Part shown: positions 11,150-21,072 of the stretch, in pieces
How the letters are laid out: each line of letters opens with the position of its first letter
Position numbering within the stretch: position 1 is the first letter of the stretch
From: Aphelenchoides besseyi
Taxonomy: Eukaryota; Nematoda; Chromadorea; Rhabditida; Aphelenchoididae
DNA length: 64,000 nt
Reading direction: 5' to 3'
NCBI GenBank assembly: GCA_024699855.1
Contig: JAMPIQ010000008.1
Location: 1-64,000 of the forward strand
Notes under the pieces: model-generated
The model's database searches: none
Told to the model about the DNA's origin: nothing
The model's input: the letters and a program-made list of their open reading frames with translations, nothing else
Translations under genes and position numbers: made by a program

Positions 11150-11928
11150 TCATTTGCCTCCGAGTTTCAGGGAGTTGATGGAGATCAGCAGGTCCGGGGA
11201 AATGCCGTAGCCGCTGGAGGAGCCGAAAACGGCAAGAGGATCATAGGTCGTCGAGGGGTTTTGCATTTCCCACATGATGGTGAAACGCTCGAGCAGCTTG
11301 CCGACCTTTTCGGGATCCTGCAGATCCTTGATATCGATGGTTTTTTCGATGAGCGCCGCCTGTTTGTCGACATCGGCGGCGGCAAACTCGTCGGGAAGGT
11401 TGTAGGCCGTGCGAAACACCTGCGCGAGCGCATCGTCCGCCAGAAAGTCGAGGCCGGATGTAATGGTTGACGCCTTGCGTTCGAAATAAAGGGCAAGCCG
11501 GACGCCGTTATTGTCGTCGCCCGCTTCCTGTTCCAGCGTCTGGCGGGTGTATTGCCGATGACGCCCGATTTGGCGGCCTCGGTGGAGGTCGCCGCGGCCC
11601 CCAGGCCGGCAAAATCCAGCGACTTCGCAAAATCCGCATAACGGCTGTCGGAGAGCTTGTTGGCGAAGGCGTCCTTGTCCGAGGTGCCTTCCGTCAGCAC
11701 CTTGCGGATGAAGGCCTTCGCATAGGCCATATCCTCGAGCCCGTGCGCCTTCAGCGCGTAATTGTAAAGGCGCGTATCGGCCATGAAATCGTCGATGGAT
11801 TTCACATCGCCGATCTTCGCGCGGTAATATTCGGTCTCGCGCGCCACGTCGGGCTGCTCCGACACACGCTCAAGCGATTTGCCGATATCCTGACTGATCA
11901 GTCTGTAGCTGGTGTAGGTGGAAGTCAC
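11150..11928 (-). CDS. DUF1217-type flagellar cluster protein, arm A copy, frameshifted
   Basis: Mirror of 28064-28864. This copy is open over its first ~125 codons (11928 to about 11550) and its last 89 (11419-11150), with two breaks near 11545 and 11425-11490. It is better than arm B, which has at least six. A GTG start at 11926-11928 is used. The stop is one base upstream of the flgF region. Confidence 0.8.
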
Positions 11929-12114
11929 TGAACCGCCGCTCTCGTTTGATCCCGATCTCAAGGCGCACGTCCGCCTTTGCCGGCATAGTGCCGTGGCTTG
12001 CTTGTGCGAAACTGGCTGGAGGCGGCAGCGCGGGAGAGGCTTTGCGGACAGGTTCACGCAAGCCACATTTTTTAGACATGGGGGCATGGAACACTGTTCG
12101 GGCGTGGTCGATCA
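11929..12114. promoter_or_regulatory. Divergent promoter region between the DUF1217-flgF operon and motA (arm A)
   Basis: The region is 186 bases between divergent start codons, mirrored at 27870-28063. It must carry the promoters of both the flgF-fliI operon and the motA-fliM-fliN-fliG operon. I see no convincing -35/-10 pair and assign none. Confidence 0.5.
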
Positions 12115-12989
12115 ATGAATATTGTAATTGGACTTATAATCACCTTCGGCTGCATCATCGGCGGCTATATGGCGATGGGCGGTCATCTGGACGTGCTTGT
12201 TCAGCCGTTCGAATTGATGATCATTGGCGGCGCCGGTCTCGGCGGCTTCATTATGGCGAACCCCATGAAGGTCGTGAAGGACTCGGGCAAGGCGCTCGGC
12301 GAGGCCTTCAAGCATTCGGTCCCGAAGGAGCGAAACTATCTCGACGTGCTCGGCGTGCTTTATTCGCTGATGCGCGATCTGCGCACGAAATCGCGCAACG
12401 AGATCGAGGCCCATATCGACAATCCGGAAGAATCCTCGATCTTCCAGAGCGCGCCCTCGGTTCTGAAAAAACAAGGAACTGACCTCGTTCATCTGTGACT
12501 ATGTCCGCCTCATCATCATCGGCAACGCCCGCAGCCACGAAATCGAGGCGCTGATGGATGAGGAAATCGAGACCATCCTGAACGACAAGCTGAAACCCTA
12601 TCACGCGATCACCACCATGGGCGATTCTTTTCCCCGCCATCGGTATCGTCGCGGCGGTTCTCGGCGTCATCAAGGCCATGGGCAAGATCAACGAATCGCC
12701 GGAAGTGCTGGGCGGCCTGATCGGCGCCGCACTCGTCGGCACCATGCTCGGCATCATCCTGTCCTATTCGATCTGCAACCCGCTCGCGTCCCAGGTCAAG
12801 ATCGTCCGCACCAAGCAGCACCGCCTCTACATCATCGTCAAGCAGACGCTGATCGCCTACATGAACGGCTCGGTGCCGCAGGTCGCGCTCGAATACGGCC
12901 GCAAGACCATCTCCAACTACGAGCGGCCGTCGATTGACGCCGTCGAACAGGAGATGATGAACCCCGGCGGCGAAAACAAGGCGGCATGA
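12115..12989 (+). CDS. motA: Flagellar stator protein MotA, arm A copy, two frameshifts
   Basis: MotA is the four-span stator subunit that with MotB conducts protons and pushes on FliG. The start ATG is at 12115, with the first helix Ile-Gly-Leu-Ile-Ile-Thr-Phe-Gly and the Gly-Gly-Ala-Gly-Leu-Gly-Gly segment of helix 2. The cytoplasmic loop and the helix 3-4 region ([10 protein letters not shown]) follow. About 290 residues, the usual alphaproteobacterial length. Breaks: an extra A near 12470 and extra T near 12630. The stop overlaps the fliM ATG as ATGA. motB is not adjacent; it lies downstream of the FliH-like gene, as in other rhizobia. Confidence 0.94.
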
Positions 12990-13949
12990 CGATGGCAAAA
13001 GCTGCAGCACAACAAGCACCCGCCATCGACACCGCCCTTCTCGCAAAATTGACGGGTGGGTTGTCCGACCGCAAGACGATCGCCAAGATCGGCTCCGATA
13101 TCGGCCATCTCTACAGCGAATTCCTGCCTGATATCTTCCACAGCGAGACCGGCATCGCCATCGACGTCGAATATGTCGGCTCCGAATCGGGACTGATGAC
13201 CGACCTGATCGCCAATGTCGGGCGCAACGTCGCGGTTGCCGATTGTTCCCTGCGCAACTGGTGCCCCAATTTCATGATGACGGTCGGCAACGGCTTCGTC
13301 ATCGCGCTCATGGAGCGCATGCTGGGCGCGTCGCCGGACATGATCGGCGAACCGGACGAGCGCAGCCTGTCCCATATCGAGCTCGACCTCGCGGCCATGG
13401 TTTCTTGGCCGCATCGCAGGCGTCCTGCGCTCCGGCGTCAACGCGCCGGGCGGTTTTGAAGCGACCATTGAGCCGCCCTTCAATTCCAACGGAAAGAGCG
13501 CCTTCGACGAGATGATCGCCGGCCTCTACGGCGTGACCATCCGCATGAAGATCGTTATCGGCAAGGTATCCTCGGAATTCTCGCTGATCGTGCCGCAGCG
13601 CCCCCTGCTCAAGACCTCCATCGTTGCCCCCAAGGCTTCAGCCCAGGCGCTGAAGAAGCAGGAGGAATGGATGGAGATGATCTCGGAGCAGGTGAAGCGG
13701 TCGCAGGTCACGCTCGAGGCGGCGCGCATCAAGCTTGAAACACTGACGCTCAGGACGATTTCCAAGCTGGTGGCCGGTGATGTCATCCCGTTCCAGGCTC
13801 TGAAGCAGGACGATATCGGCGTCGAGGTCAGCGCCAACGGTTCCAAGCTCTACAATTGCGAATTCGGCAAGTCCGGCGACCGCTACATGGTTCGGGTGAA
13901 GAACAATGTCAGCACGGACGACGAGATCTTACGACATTTGATGGGTTAA
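12986..13949 (+). CDS. fliM: Flagellar switch protein FliM, arm A copy, one frameshift
   Basis: FliM forms the C-ring middle and binds CheY-P. About 320 residues. The frame is open from 12986 to about 13402, then one extra T in ggtttc shifts it; the C-terminal SpoA-like domain ([13 protein letters not shown]) is open from about 13410 to 13949. Arm A reads Glu-Ala-Ala-Arg and arm B Glu-Ala-Arg near 13720, an in-frame three-base difference. The N-terminus here is the correct one (arm B is scrambled over the first 20 codons). Confidence 0.94.
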
Positions 13950-14014
13950 ATCCTGCCTGGCCTTTTTTGGGTTCTGGGCAGGCTGACGCAAGTTTCAAAG
14001 GGAATAATCAGCGC

Positions 14015-14555
14015 ATGGCTACGAAGAAAACACCTGTGACCGATGATGCGGCGTTGCCGTCGTTTGAAGACGGCGGCGACCTCGACCAGGCTATCGGCGA
14101 TCTGCGTGGCGTCCTCAAGACGGATGCGGAAGGTTCGCTCTCCGATTTCGGCGACTTCGGCGATTTCGGCAGCACGGACGAGGTCTCGACGGATACCGAC
14201 CTTTCCGCTTTCGGTGGCGGAACGGCCGATTTTGGGATGGATGATTTTGCCGCCGCCCCGCAGGTTGCGGGCGTGAAGGGCGCCGCTTGGCAGCGGATTG
14301 TCCGAAAACATGGAAATGATCATGGACATCCCGATCGATGTCCAGATCGTGCTTGGCACCAGCAGAATGCTCGTTTCGGGGCTGATGAGCCTTGAAGAGG
14401 GCGCAACGATCGCGCTTGATCGCAAGATCGGCGAGCCGGTCGAGATCATGGTGAATGGCCGCCGTATTGCGCGCGGTGAAATAACGGTTCTGGAAGACGA
14501 CGATACGCGCTTCGGCGTAAAATTGATTGAAGTACTGAGTACGAAGAAAGCCTGA
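14015..14555 (+). CDS. fliN: Flagellar switch protein FliN, arm A copy, one frameshift
   Basis: FliN is the lower C-ring component. About 179 residues: an acidic N-terminal extension rich in Asp-Phe-Gly repeats (residues ~45-75), then the SpoA domain with [12 protein letters not shown] and [10 protein letters not shown]. One extra G near 14277 (gaagggcgcc) splits it. It sits between fliM and fliG, an order typical of rhizobia. Confidence 0.94.
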
Positions 14556-14582
14556 TCCCTGTGGGGACGGAGAGGAAAGACC

Positions 14583-15627
14583 ATGATGGACTTCGAGGAT
14601 TTCGGTAACCCCCTGGCAGGGAAACCGTTGTCTCAGGCCGACAAGGCGGCCGCGGTGCTTCTTGCCATGGGCAAGGGCGTCGCCGGCAAGCTGCTGAAAT
14701 TTTTCACGCAGCACGAATTGCAGATGATCATTTCCTCGGCCCAGACCCTGCGTGTCATTCCTCCCGATGAGCTTGCCCAGATAGTCGCCGAATTCGAAGA
14801 CCTGTTCACCGAAGGAACGGGCCTCATGGACAATGCCAAGGCAATCGAGAGCATTCTCGAAGAGGGCCTCACCCCTGAAGAGGTGGACAGCCTTCTCGGC
14901 CGTCGCGCGGCCTTCCAGGCCTATGAAGCGTCGATCTGGGACCGCCTGCAGGAAGCCGAGCCGGAATTCGTCGGCAAGTTCCTGCTGCGCGAACATCCGC
15001 AGACCATCGCCTATATCCTCTCCATGCTGCCTTCTTCCTTCGGCGCTAAGGTTCTCCTGACCATTCCGGAAGAGCAGCGCGCCGATATCATGAACCGTAC
15101 CGTCAATATGAAGGAAGTCAGCCCGACGGCCTGCCCAGATCATCGAGAAGCGTGTGGTCAACCTCATCAACGAAATCGAGGCCGAGCGTAATGCCGGCGG
15201 TTCCACGAAGGTTGCCGATCTGATGAACGAACTGGACAAGCCGCAGGTCGATACGCTGCTCAGCTCGCTCGAGACGCTCAGCAAGGAAGCCGCAAACAAG
15301 GTCAAGCCAAAGATCTTCCTCTTCGACGACCTCATGTTCATGCCGCAGCGCAGCCGTGTCCTGCTGCTCAACGATGTCTCGGCCGATGTTCTGACGATGG
15401 CGCTGCGCGGCGCCACGATGGAAATCAAGGAATGTGTGCTCTCCAGCATCAGCCCGCGCCAGCGCCGCATGATCGAATCGGACCTTGCGGTGCCGCAGGC
15501 CTCGATCAACACCCGCGAAGTGGCAATCGCACGCCGCGCCGTCGCGCAGGAAGCGATCCGGCTCGCCAATTCCGGCCAGATCCAGCTGAAGGAAGCTTCC
15601 GCGGAGGAACAACCGGCCGCTGCTTGA
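14583..15627 (+). CDS. fliG: Flagellar motor switch protein FliG, arm A copy, one frameshift
   Basis: FliG couples the stator to the rotor. About 347 residues with N-terminal, middle (Glu-His-Pro-Gln-Thr-Ile-Ala-Tyr-Ile-Leu) and C-terminal torque domains. The C-terminal charged helix includes Asp-Asp-Leu-Met-Phe-Met. ATG codons at 14583 and 14586 are both possible. One extra C near 15130 breaks the frame; arm B is open there. This arm keeps the correct stop at 15625-15627, which arm B loses. Confidence 0.95.
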
Positions 15628-15708
15628 GCGGAAGCCGGTTGATAACCCGCCCTTACGGCGGAAGCGGCCATTGCGATGGCCGGTCACGGGCGCTAGTTTC
15701 GGGATTGA

Positions 15709-15738
15709 CGGCCTGCCGGGATCGGCGGGCCTTTTTTG
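15709..15738 (+). terminator. Hairpin with T run between fliG and flhB (arm A)
   Basis: The stem gcctgcc (15711-15717) pairs with ggcgggc (15724-15730, one wobble), followed by six T residues. It ends the motA-fliM-fliN-fliG run or attenuates into flhB, whose start lies only 17 bases further on. Mirrored at about 24231-24262. Confidence 0.75.
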
Positions 15739-15754
15739 ATCCCGGAGACGTGCC

Positions 15755-16844
15755 TTGGCAGACGATCAGGACAAGGACAGTAAAACAGAAGCCCCAACGG
15801 AGAAAAAACTCCGTGATGCGGCGGAAAAAGGGCAATCTTCCGTTTTTCTCGCGAAGTGCCGATCTTTGCGTCGTCGCTCGCCTTTTATTGTTACCTGGTC
15901 TTCTTCCTGCCCGATGGCGCCGGTCGTCTTGGCGTCACATTGAAGGACCTGTTCGGCCAGCCCGAACAGTGGGACCTCAGCACCCGGCCGAATGCCCTGT
16001 CGCTATTGTATTTTTCTCGGCACCTCGATGGCCTATCTGCTCATGCCGGCGATGATCATGTTCATCGTCTTCGGGCTTTGCCTCGTCGTTTTTTCCAGAA
16101 ACCTGCCGTCGCCGGTGCTTGAGCGGGTGCGTCCGCAATGGTCGCGCGTCTCGCCGGCGAAGGGCTTCACGCGCATCTACAGCAAGCAGGGTTTCGTTGA
16201 ATTCGGCAAATCCGTATTCAAGATCATGATCGTCTCGGTGATCATGTTCCTTGCCCTGCGTGGCGATTTTTACAGCCTCATCGATCTGATGTTCTCCGAT
16301 CCGCAGGTGATTTTCGTCCGCGTCGTCGAGATCGTCAAAAAGATGATGGTCGTGATTCTGCTTTCGACCGCGCTGCTTGCCGCCGTCGACGTTTTGTGGA
16401 CGCGCCACCACTGGTTCAGCCAGCTGAAGATGACGAAGCATGAGGTGAAGGAAGAATACAAGCAGTCGCAGGGCGACCCCGTGGTCAAATCCCGCCAGCG
16501 CTCCATCGCCCGCGACCGTGCCCGCCGCCGCATGATCAACAATGTGCCGCGCGCCACACTCGTCATCGCCAACCCGACACACTTTGCGGTGGCGCTGCGT
16601 TATGTTCGCGAAGAAGGCGACGCACCTGTCGTCGTCGCCAAGGGTCAGGACCTTATCGCATTGAAAATCCGCGAGATTGCGGAAGAAAACAATATCCCCG
16701 TTTTTTGAAGACCCGCCGCTTGCACGCTCCATGTTTGCGCAAGTCTCGGTAGATAGTGTGATTCCACCAGTCTTTTACAAGGCTGTGGCTGAGCTCGTTC
16801 ACCGGGTTTACGCCATGAAGTCATCGAAAATACGGGTTCAATAA
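15755..16844 (+). CDS. flhB: Flagellar export gate protein FlhB, arm A copy, frameshifted
   Basis: FlhB is a four-span export-apparatus protein whose cytoplasmic domain self-cleaves to switch substrate specificity. A TTG at 15755 gives Ala-Asp-Asp-Gln-Asp-Lys as the N-terminus. The cleavage motif Asn-Pro-Thr-His is present near 16574-16585. About 360 residues. Breaks near 15832, 16012, 16085 and 16706, all at short homopolymers. Confidence 0.92.
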
Positions 16845-16849
16845 AACCA

Positions 16850-17286
16850 ATGAAAAAATCCGCCTATTCCGAACAGCGGGAAATGATCGTCGCAGAGGCG
16901 ATCAACCCGATTGCCACCGAACTTCGATTGTTAGACCCGGCCGACCTGATTTCGCTGCTTCGATTCGAGTGCTACGGCAGTATCGCCGACCTCGTTTCAT
17001 CGGCTGCGGAGCTTTATTATCATCCCGGTACGATCAATTTCGGCGCCGGCGGCGAATATAAGCTCGAATGGGAAGGCGCGCCGGAGATCGTCCTCGATCT
17101 CGAACTGAAGCCGAAGGGCGCCACGGTCTATGCGCGATTGACGCTCGCCAACGAGCATGCGGCGATTGAGATCAATCACGTCTCGTTTCAGAATCCTTCC
17201 GAAAATCCGGACGAGAACACCGAGTTTCTTCGTCAAAGCCTGACGGCTGCCGATTCGTGCCCACCCGTCAGGGCGAAGCGGCTTAA
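16850..17286 (+). CDS. Conserved protein of unknown function downstream of flhB, arm A copy, one frameshift
   Basis: Mirror of the intact 145-codon gene at 22684-23121. The start is 5 bases after the flhB stop. The frame is lost near 17250 by one base, and the stop at 17284-17286 is still present in the original frame. There are also two residue differences from arm B (Thr/Pro near 17122, Asn-Pro/Lys-Ser near 17205). Confidence 0.85.
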
Positions 17287-17596
17287 CCGGATCACCCGCT
17301 CCCTATTTCCGTCATCTCCGTTGCGCGCGCCGAAATCGCGGGCGCAACAGCCTCATTCCGGTGCGTTTTAATCCGAGCTTGCCTGAAGCCTGCCGGTTTA
17401 TGCGAAACACGGCTGCGAAAGCGAGGAAACGCCTTGCAAATCAGGCTCGTTGTTTTGTTACCTATCGTATTAACGATTTGTTAACGAACGGCAGGTCGCG
17501 GTGGTCGGTTCAGACCATTGCCGATGCGCATGATGCCCCTGCTCGTTGTCGGCACAGCGCCGGATTTTTTCTTAAATTTTGAGTTGGGTGGACCCC
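17287..17596. other. flaD upstream region (arm A)
   Basis: No gene is seen in these 310 bases. An inverted repeat attaacgatttgttaac lies near 17469-17484. The flaD leader lacks the tgtccc/gggaca helix found in front of flaA, flaB and flaC. Confidence 0.55.
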
Positions 17597-18899
17597 ATGA
17601 CCAGCATTTTGACCAATGCGGCGGCAATGGCCGCGCTGCAAACCCTGCGGATGATCGACAAGAATCTGGAAACGACGCAGGCGCGCGTGTCTTCCGGCTA
17701 TCGTGTCGAGACTGCGGCGGACAACGCGGCCTACTGGTCCATTGCAACGACAATGCGCTCCGACAACAATGCGCTTTCGGCCGTGCAGGATGCTTTGGGT
17801 CTGGGCGCCGCCAAGGTCGATACCGCCTATGACGCGCTTGAAAGCACGATCGAGGTCGTCAAGCAGATCAAGGCCAAGCTCGTCGCCGCCTATGGCGTGG
17901 GTGCCGACCGCAGCAAGATTCAGGATGAAATCAAGCAGCTTCAGGAACAGCTGAAGAGCATCTCCGAATCGGCCTCCTTCTCAGGTGAAAATTGGCTGCA
18001 GGCCAGTATCAGCAACGGTGGCACGCCGCCGGTTGAAGAATCGATCACCAAAAAGGTCGTCGCATCCTTCACCCGCACTGGCTCGGGCAATGTCGGGGTC
18101 ACCACCGTTGACTACACGCTCGACAGCAGCACCGTCCTTTTCGACCTCAGTGGCGGAAAGCTCGGTATTCTCGACAAAAACGCCGTTTTCGTCAGTAAGA
18201 CGGAATATGAAGTCACCCAGACCTCGACGACCGCCGGCACGGCGACGCAGGCGGGTTTTGTCGTACCGAAGCTCACCGACGCAGAAAAATCGGCGCGCTG
18301 AATGCCGCAACGACGGATACGAATACGGATCCGAATGTCTATAGCGACGGCACCGCTAATTATCTCCGCCTTGCCGAAAATGTATGGGTCAAGGTGACGG
18401 GGACGGATCCGTCGAGCGGCGGCACCACCGTTTCTCCTGCCTGCCTATCGCGACACCAGCAGCAACGACTGGTTTTACGATACCAGCAGCGGAGCAGCTT
18501 CGGCCGCTCGTTCCCTCGGCTTTTCCGTTTCCACCCTCGATCTCGGCAATCTCGATATCGTTTTGCCGCGGCCATGGGCGGGTTTTGCCGGCGGCGGCAC
18601 GACCTATACCGACGCAGACGCCATCGACATGATGATGTCCTTCGTCGACGGGCAGCTTGAGGCGATGACCAGCACGGCTTCCAGCCTGGGTTCGCTGCAG
18701 AGCCGCATCAGCATGCAGGACAACTTCGTTTCCAGCCTGATGGATGTGATCGACAAGGGCATCGGCCGTCTCGTCGATGCCGACATGAACGAGGAATCGA
18801 CCAGGCTGAAGGCGCTGCAGACGCAGCAGCAGCTCGGCATCCAGGCGCTCTCCATCGCCAAACGCCAATGCGGAAAATATTCTCCAGCTCTTCAAGTAA
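17597..18899 (+). CDS. flaD: Long flagellin FlaD, arm A copy, frameshifted
   Basis: Mirror of 21073-22372; see that entry. The first 225 codons are open here (17597 to about 18285). Later breaks lie near 18288, 18430, 18560 and 18862, each an extra base in a short run. The N-terminal part is therefore best read from this arm and the C-terminal 168 codons from arm B. Confidence 0.92.
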
Positions 18900-19092
18900 C
18901 GGCTCTGGCCGGCGTGGGCGCGCGGGGATGAATTGGCGCAGGCTTCCTGATCGAGCCCGCCTTCATCCTCGCACAAGTTTGAACACCTAACGTCGGGTCA
19001 GTATGGGGCGGATCGCATGGCGTGATCCGGCCGGGAAACATGGAAGAGACGGGCAGGGTAGCAAGGATGACGGTGGTGCCGCCAAACGGCTT

Positions 19093-19140
19093 AGAGCATT
19101 TCCAGGAAAAGTGGACCCCGGTTTTCCGTCCGGAAATGCG
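19093..19140. repeat. Intergenic palindromic repeat (arm A copy)
   Basis: Two nested complementary blocks: gcatttcc and ggaaaa at the left, ttttcc and ggaaatgc at the right, around a GC-rich centre. Similar short palindromes (agagcatttccaggaaaag type) are scattered between genes of Rhizobiales; that comparison is from general knowledge. Mirrored at 20833-20880. Confidence 0.7.
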
Positions 19141-19212
19141 GCGAGGCTTTTGCGATTCGCGCGGGCGACGAAACATGTCTGGCCGCTTTCTCCTGTTTTG
19201 CCGGGGGCAGGC

Positions 19213-19892
19213 ATGAGCGCGTCCATCGCACGGTTTCTCAAGGACTTCGGTGAAGCGCAACCGCAACCACCGGCGGCGCAGGCCTTCGGCGACCCGTTGG
19301 CCGATACGGGATTTCCTGTCCGGCTTTGCCGATGGCGCTTCAGGTTCGACGAATTATTTTTTCCCGTCGATGTGGAGAGCGAGAAGCAGGCGGCCTATGA
19401 CCGCGGCCGCGAAGATGCTGATCCCGCGAGATTCACCGAGAAGATGCAGGCGGAGCGGGAAGAAGCTGATCGCTGCCCATGCGGCCGAACTGGAGGCCCT
19501 ACGTTCGGGTCACCTCGAAGAAATCGCGGCGGTTCCCTGTCCCGTGGTCTGCGCGAGGGTATCGACGCGATTGCGGCCAATCTCAGCGAACAGAACGCCA
19601 ATATCCTTGCTCCGGTCCTGACGGAAAGCTGTCGCTGAATGGCAGTCTCGGCGCTGGCGGATGTGGTGCGTAGCGCCATGCCGGATGGCGAAGGGGTCAC
19701 GCTTGTCGTGAAAAGGCCCGAAAGATTTGTTCGATCGGTGCTGAAGACGCAGCCGGGCTTTGAAGAAGAAACGATGATGAAATTACCGATGGGACCACCG
19801 CTATCGATTCTTTCCGTCGAGTTGGGTGAAAGCGTGTTCGTGACGCGCAAATGTCCGCCTGGGCGTCCAGTCTTCGCAAGGTGATGAAATGA
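19213..19892 (+). CDS. FliH-like protein, arm A copy, heavily frameshifted
   Basis: Mirror of the intact 218-codon gene at 20103-20759. At least eight indels and a few inserted bases break it (for example near 19272, 19362, 19425, 19465, 19535 and 19630). The stop TGA at 19890-19892 overlaps the motB ATG at 19889. Confidence 0.85.
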
Positions 19893-19966
19893 GTGAAGGC
19901 GAAAATTCCACCACCACGGTAAAAACGAGATTCCTCATCGTCAGCGCCACAAGGGCGGTCATGACG
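19889..19966 (+). CDS. motB: motB 5' fragment (arm A), cut by the palindrome centre
   Basis: The first ~25 codons of the stator protein MotB, with a cytoplasmic N-terminus of the form Met-Ser-Glu-Gly-Glu-Asn followed by His-rich and Lys-Arg-His-Lys-Gly-Gly-His sequence. The gene stops at the fold; the transmembrane helix and periplasmic OmpA-like domain are absent. Confidence 0.8.
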
Positions 19967-20028
19967 ACGCCATCATCGCCGGCATGAATTCGGTCAGAGG
20001 CGATTTCCCACGCGGCCGCCATGGGCGC
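19967..20028. other. Unpaired loop at the palindrome centre
   Basis: About 62 bases lie between the two arms and occur once. Read on the minus strand they continue the motB frame of arm B, with codons matching the MotB signature around the single transmembrane helix (Ala-His-Gly-Gly-Ala-Trp-Lys-Ile-Ala, then Asp-Phe-Met and Met-Met-Ala) after allowing small indels. They then jump straight into the complement of arm A's motB start. No insertion sequence, adapter-like repeat or target duplication is visible here. Confidence 0.85.
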
Positions 20029-20106
20029 CGTCATGACCGCCCTTGTGGCGCTTGACGATGATGATCTCGTTTTTTACCGTGGTGGTGATTTTCCGCCTTC
20101 ACTCAT
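19971..20106 (-). CDS. motB: motB 5' fragment (arm B), cut by the palindrome centre
   Basis: The start CAT is at 20104-20106 and overlaps the FliH-like stop as ATGA. It runs about 45 codons, further than the arm A fragment: it adds the conserved Ala-Trp-Lys-Ile-Ala stretch and the start of the proton-channel helix (Asp-Phe-Met-Thr-Ala-Met-Met) before the sequence flips. Indels near 20070 and 20090 disturb the frame. In rhizobia motB is followed by motC and motD; none of that is in this window. Confidence 0.8.
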
Positions 20107-20759
20107 TTCATCACCTTGCGAAGACTGGACGCCCAGGCGGACATGCGCGTCACGAACACGCTTTCACCCAACTCGACGGAAAGATCGATATCGGTGGTCT
20201 CGGTAAATTTCATCGTTTCTTCTTCAAAGCCCGGCTGCGTCTTCAGCCGATCGAACAAATCTTTCGGGCCTTTCACGACAAGCGTGACCCCTTCGCCATC
20301 CGGCATGGCGCTACGCACCACATCCGCCAGCGCCGAGACTGCCTTCAGCGACAGCTTTTCCGTCAGGACCGGAGCAAGGATATTGGCGGTCTGTTCGCTG
20401 AGATTGGCCGCAATCGCGTCGATACCCTCGCGCAGACCACGGGACAGGGAAGCCGCGATTTCTTCGAGGTGACCCGAACGTAGGGCCTCCAGTTCGGCCG
20501 CATGGGCAGCGATCAGCTCTTCCCGCTCCGCCTGCATCTTCTCGGTGATCTCGCGGGCAGCATCTTCGCGGCCGCGGTCATAGGCCGCCTGCTTCTCGCT
20601 CTCCACATCGACGGGAGCAAATTCGTCGAAACCTGAAGCGCCATCGGCAAAGCCGGACAGGAAATCCGTATCGGCCAACGGGTCGCCGAAGGCCTGCGCC
20701 GCCGGTTGCGGTTGCGCTTCACCGAAGTCCTTGAGAAACCGTGCGATGGACGCGCTCAT
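20103..20759 (-). CDS. FliH-like flagellar protein upstream of motB, intact
   Basis: An open frame of 218 codons from the ATG at 20757-20759. An in-frame extension to 20969 runs through intergenic repeat sequence and is not used. The middle (residues ~65-115) is a charged heptad-like coil rich in Glu, Ala and Arg. A C-terminal globular part with Val-Thr-Leu-Val-Val-Lys-Gly-Pro-Lys-Asp follows. This layout resembles the FliH/YscL stator that holds the FliI ATPase, and no other fliH is present in the cluster. The position between a flagellin and motB matches the unnamed orf38 of Sinorhizobium. Role inferred, not proven. Confidence 0.75.
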   Translation of the reverse strand: MSASIARFLKDFGEAQPQPAAQAFGDPLADTDFLSGFADGASGFDEFAPVDVESEKQAAYDRGREDAAREITEKMQAEREELIAAHAAELEALRSGHLEEIAASLSRGLREGIDAIAANLSEQTANILAPVLTEKLSLKAVSALADVVRSAMPDGEGVTLVVKGPKDLFDRLKTQPGFEEETMKFTETTDIDLSVELGESVFVTRMSAWASSLRKVMK

Positions 20760-20832
20760 GCCTGCCCCCGGCAAAACAGGAGAAAGCGGCCAGACATGTT
20801 TCGTCGCCCGCGCGAATCGCAAAAGCCTCGCC

Positions 20833-20880
20833 GCATTTCCGGACGGAAAACCGGGGTCCACTTTTCCTGGAAATGCTCTA
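20833..20880. repeat. Intergenic palindromic repeat (arm B copy)
   Basis: Same element as 19093-19140, between flaD and the FliH-like gene. The outer stem gcatttcc/ggaaatgc and the inner ggaaaa/ttttcc can form a strong hairpin. The 313-base intergenic region around it (20760-21072) holds no other recognisable feature. Confidence 0.7.
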
Positions 20881-21072
20881 AGCCGTTTGGCGGCACCACC
20901 GTCATCCTTGCTACCCTGCCCGTCTCTTCCATGTTTCCCGGCCGGATCACGCCATGCGATCCGCCCCATACTGACCCGACGTTAGGTGTTCAAACTTGTG
21001 CGAGGATGAAGGCGGGCTCGATCAGGAAGCCTGCGCCAATTCATCCCCGCGCGCCCACGCCGGCCAGAGCCG

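Larger units (their letters stand above)
1..19966 (+). repeat. Arm A of a ~20 kb inverted repeat
   Basis: This stretch is the reverse complement of 20029-39935. Landmarks pair throughout: motB start 19889 with 20106, flaD start 17597 with 22372, motA start 12115 with 27869, flgB start 8266 with 31753, fliP start 2872 with 37132, and base 1 with about 39935. The pair sums drift between about 39,936 and 40,019, which reflects many small indels. The arm is about 60 bases longer than its partner. It is already inside the repeat at base 1, so its outer end is not visible. Seen directly; the cause is inferred to be a fold-back or assembly artefact. Confidence 0.97.

Noticed and set aside
19880..20110. 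Insertion sequence, integron or phage attachment site at the palindrome centre
   Set aside because: No transposase, integrase, terminal repeats or target duplication; the loop is ordinary motB coding sequence.
20760..20969. N-terminal extension of the FliH-like protein to 20969
   Set aside because: The extension translates intergenic sequence containing the palindromic repeat; the ATG at 20757-20759 begins the conserved protein.
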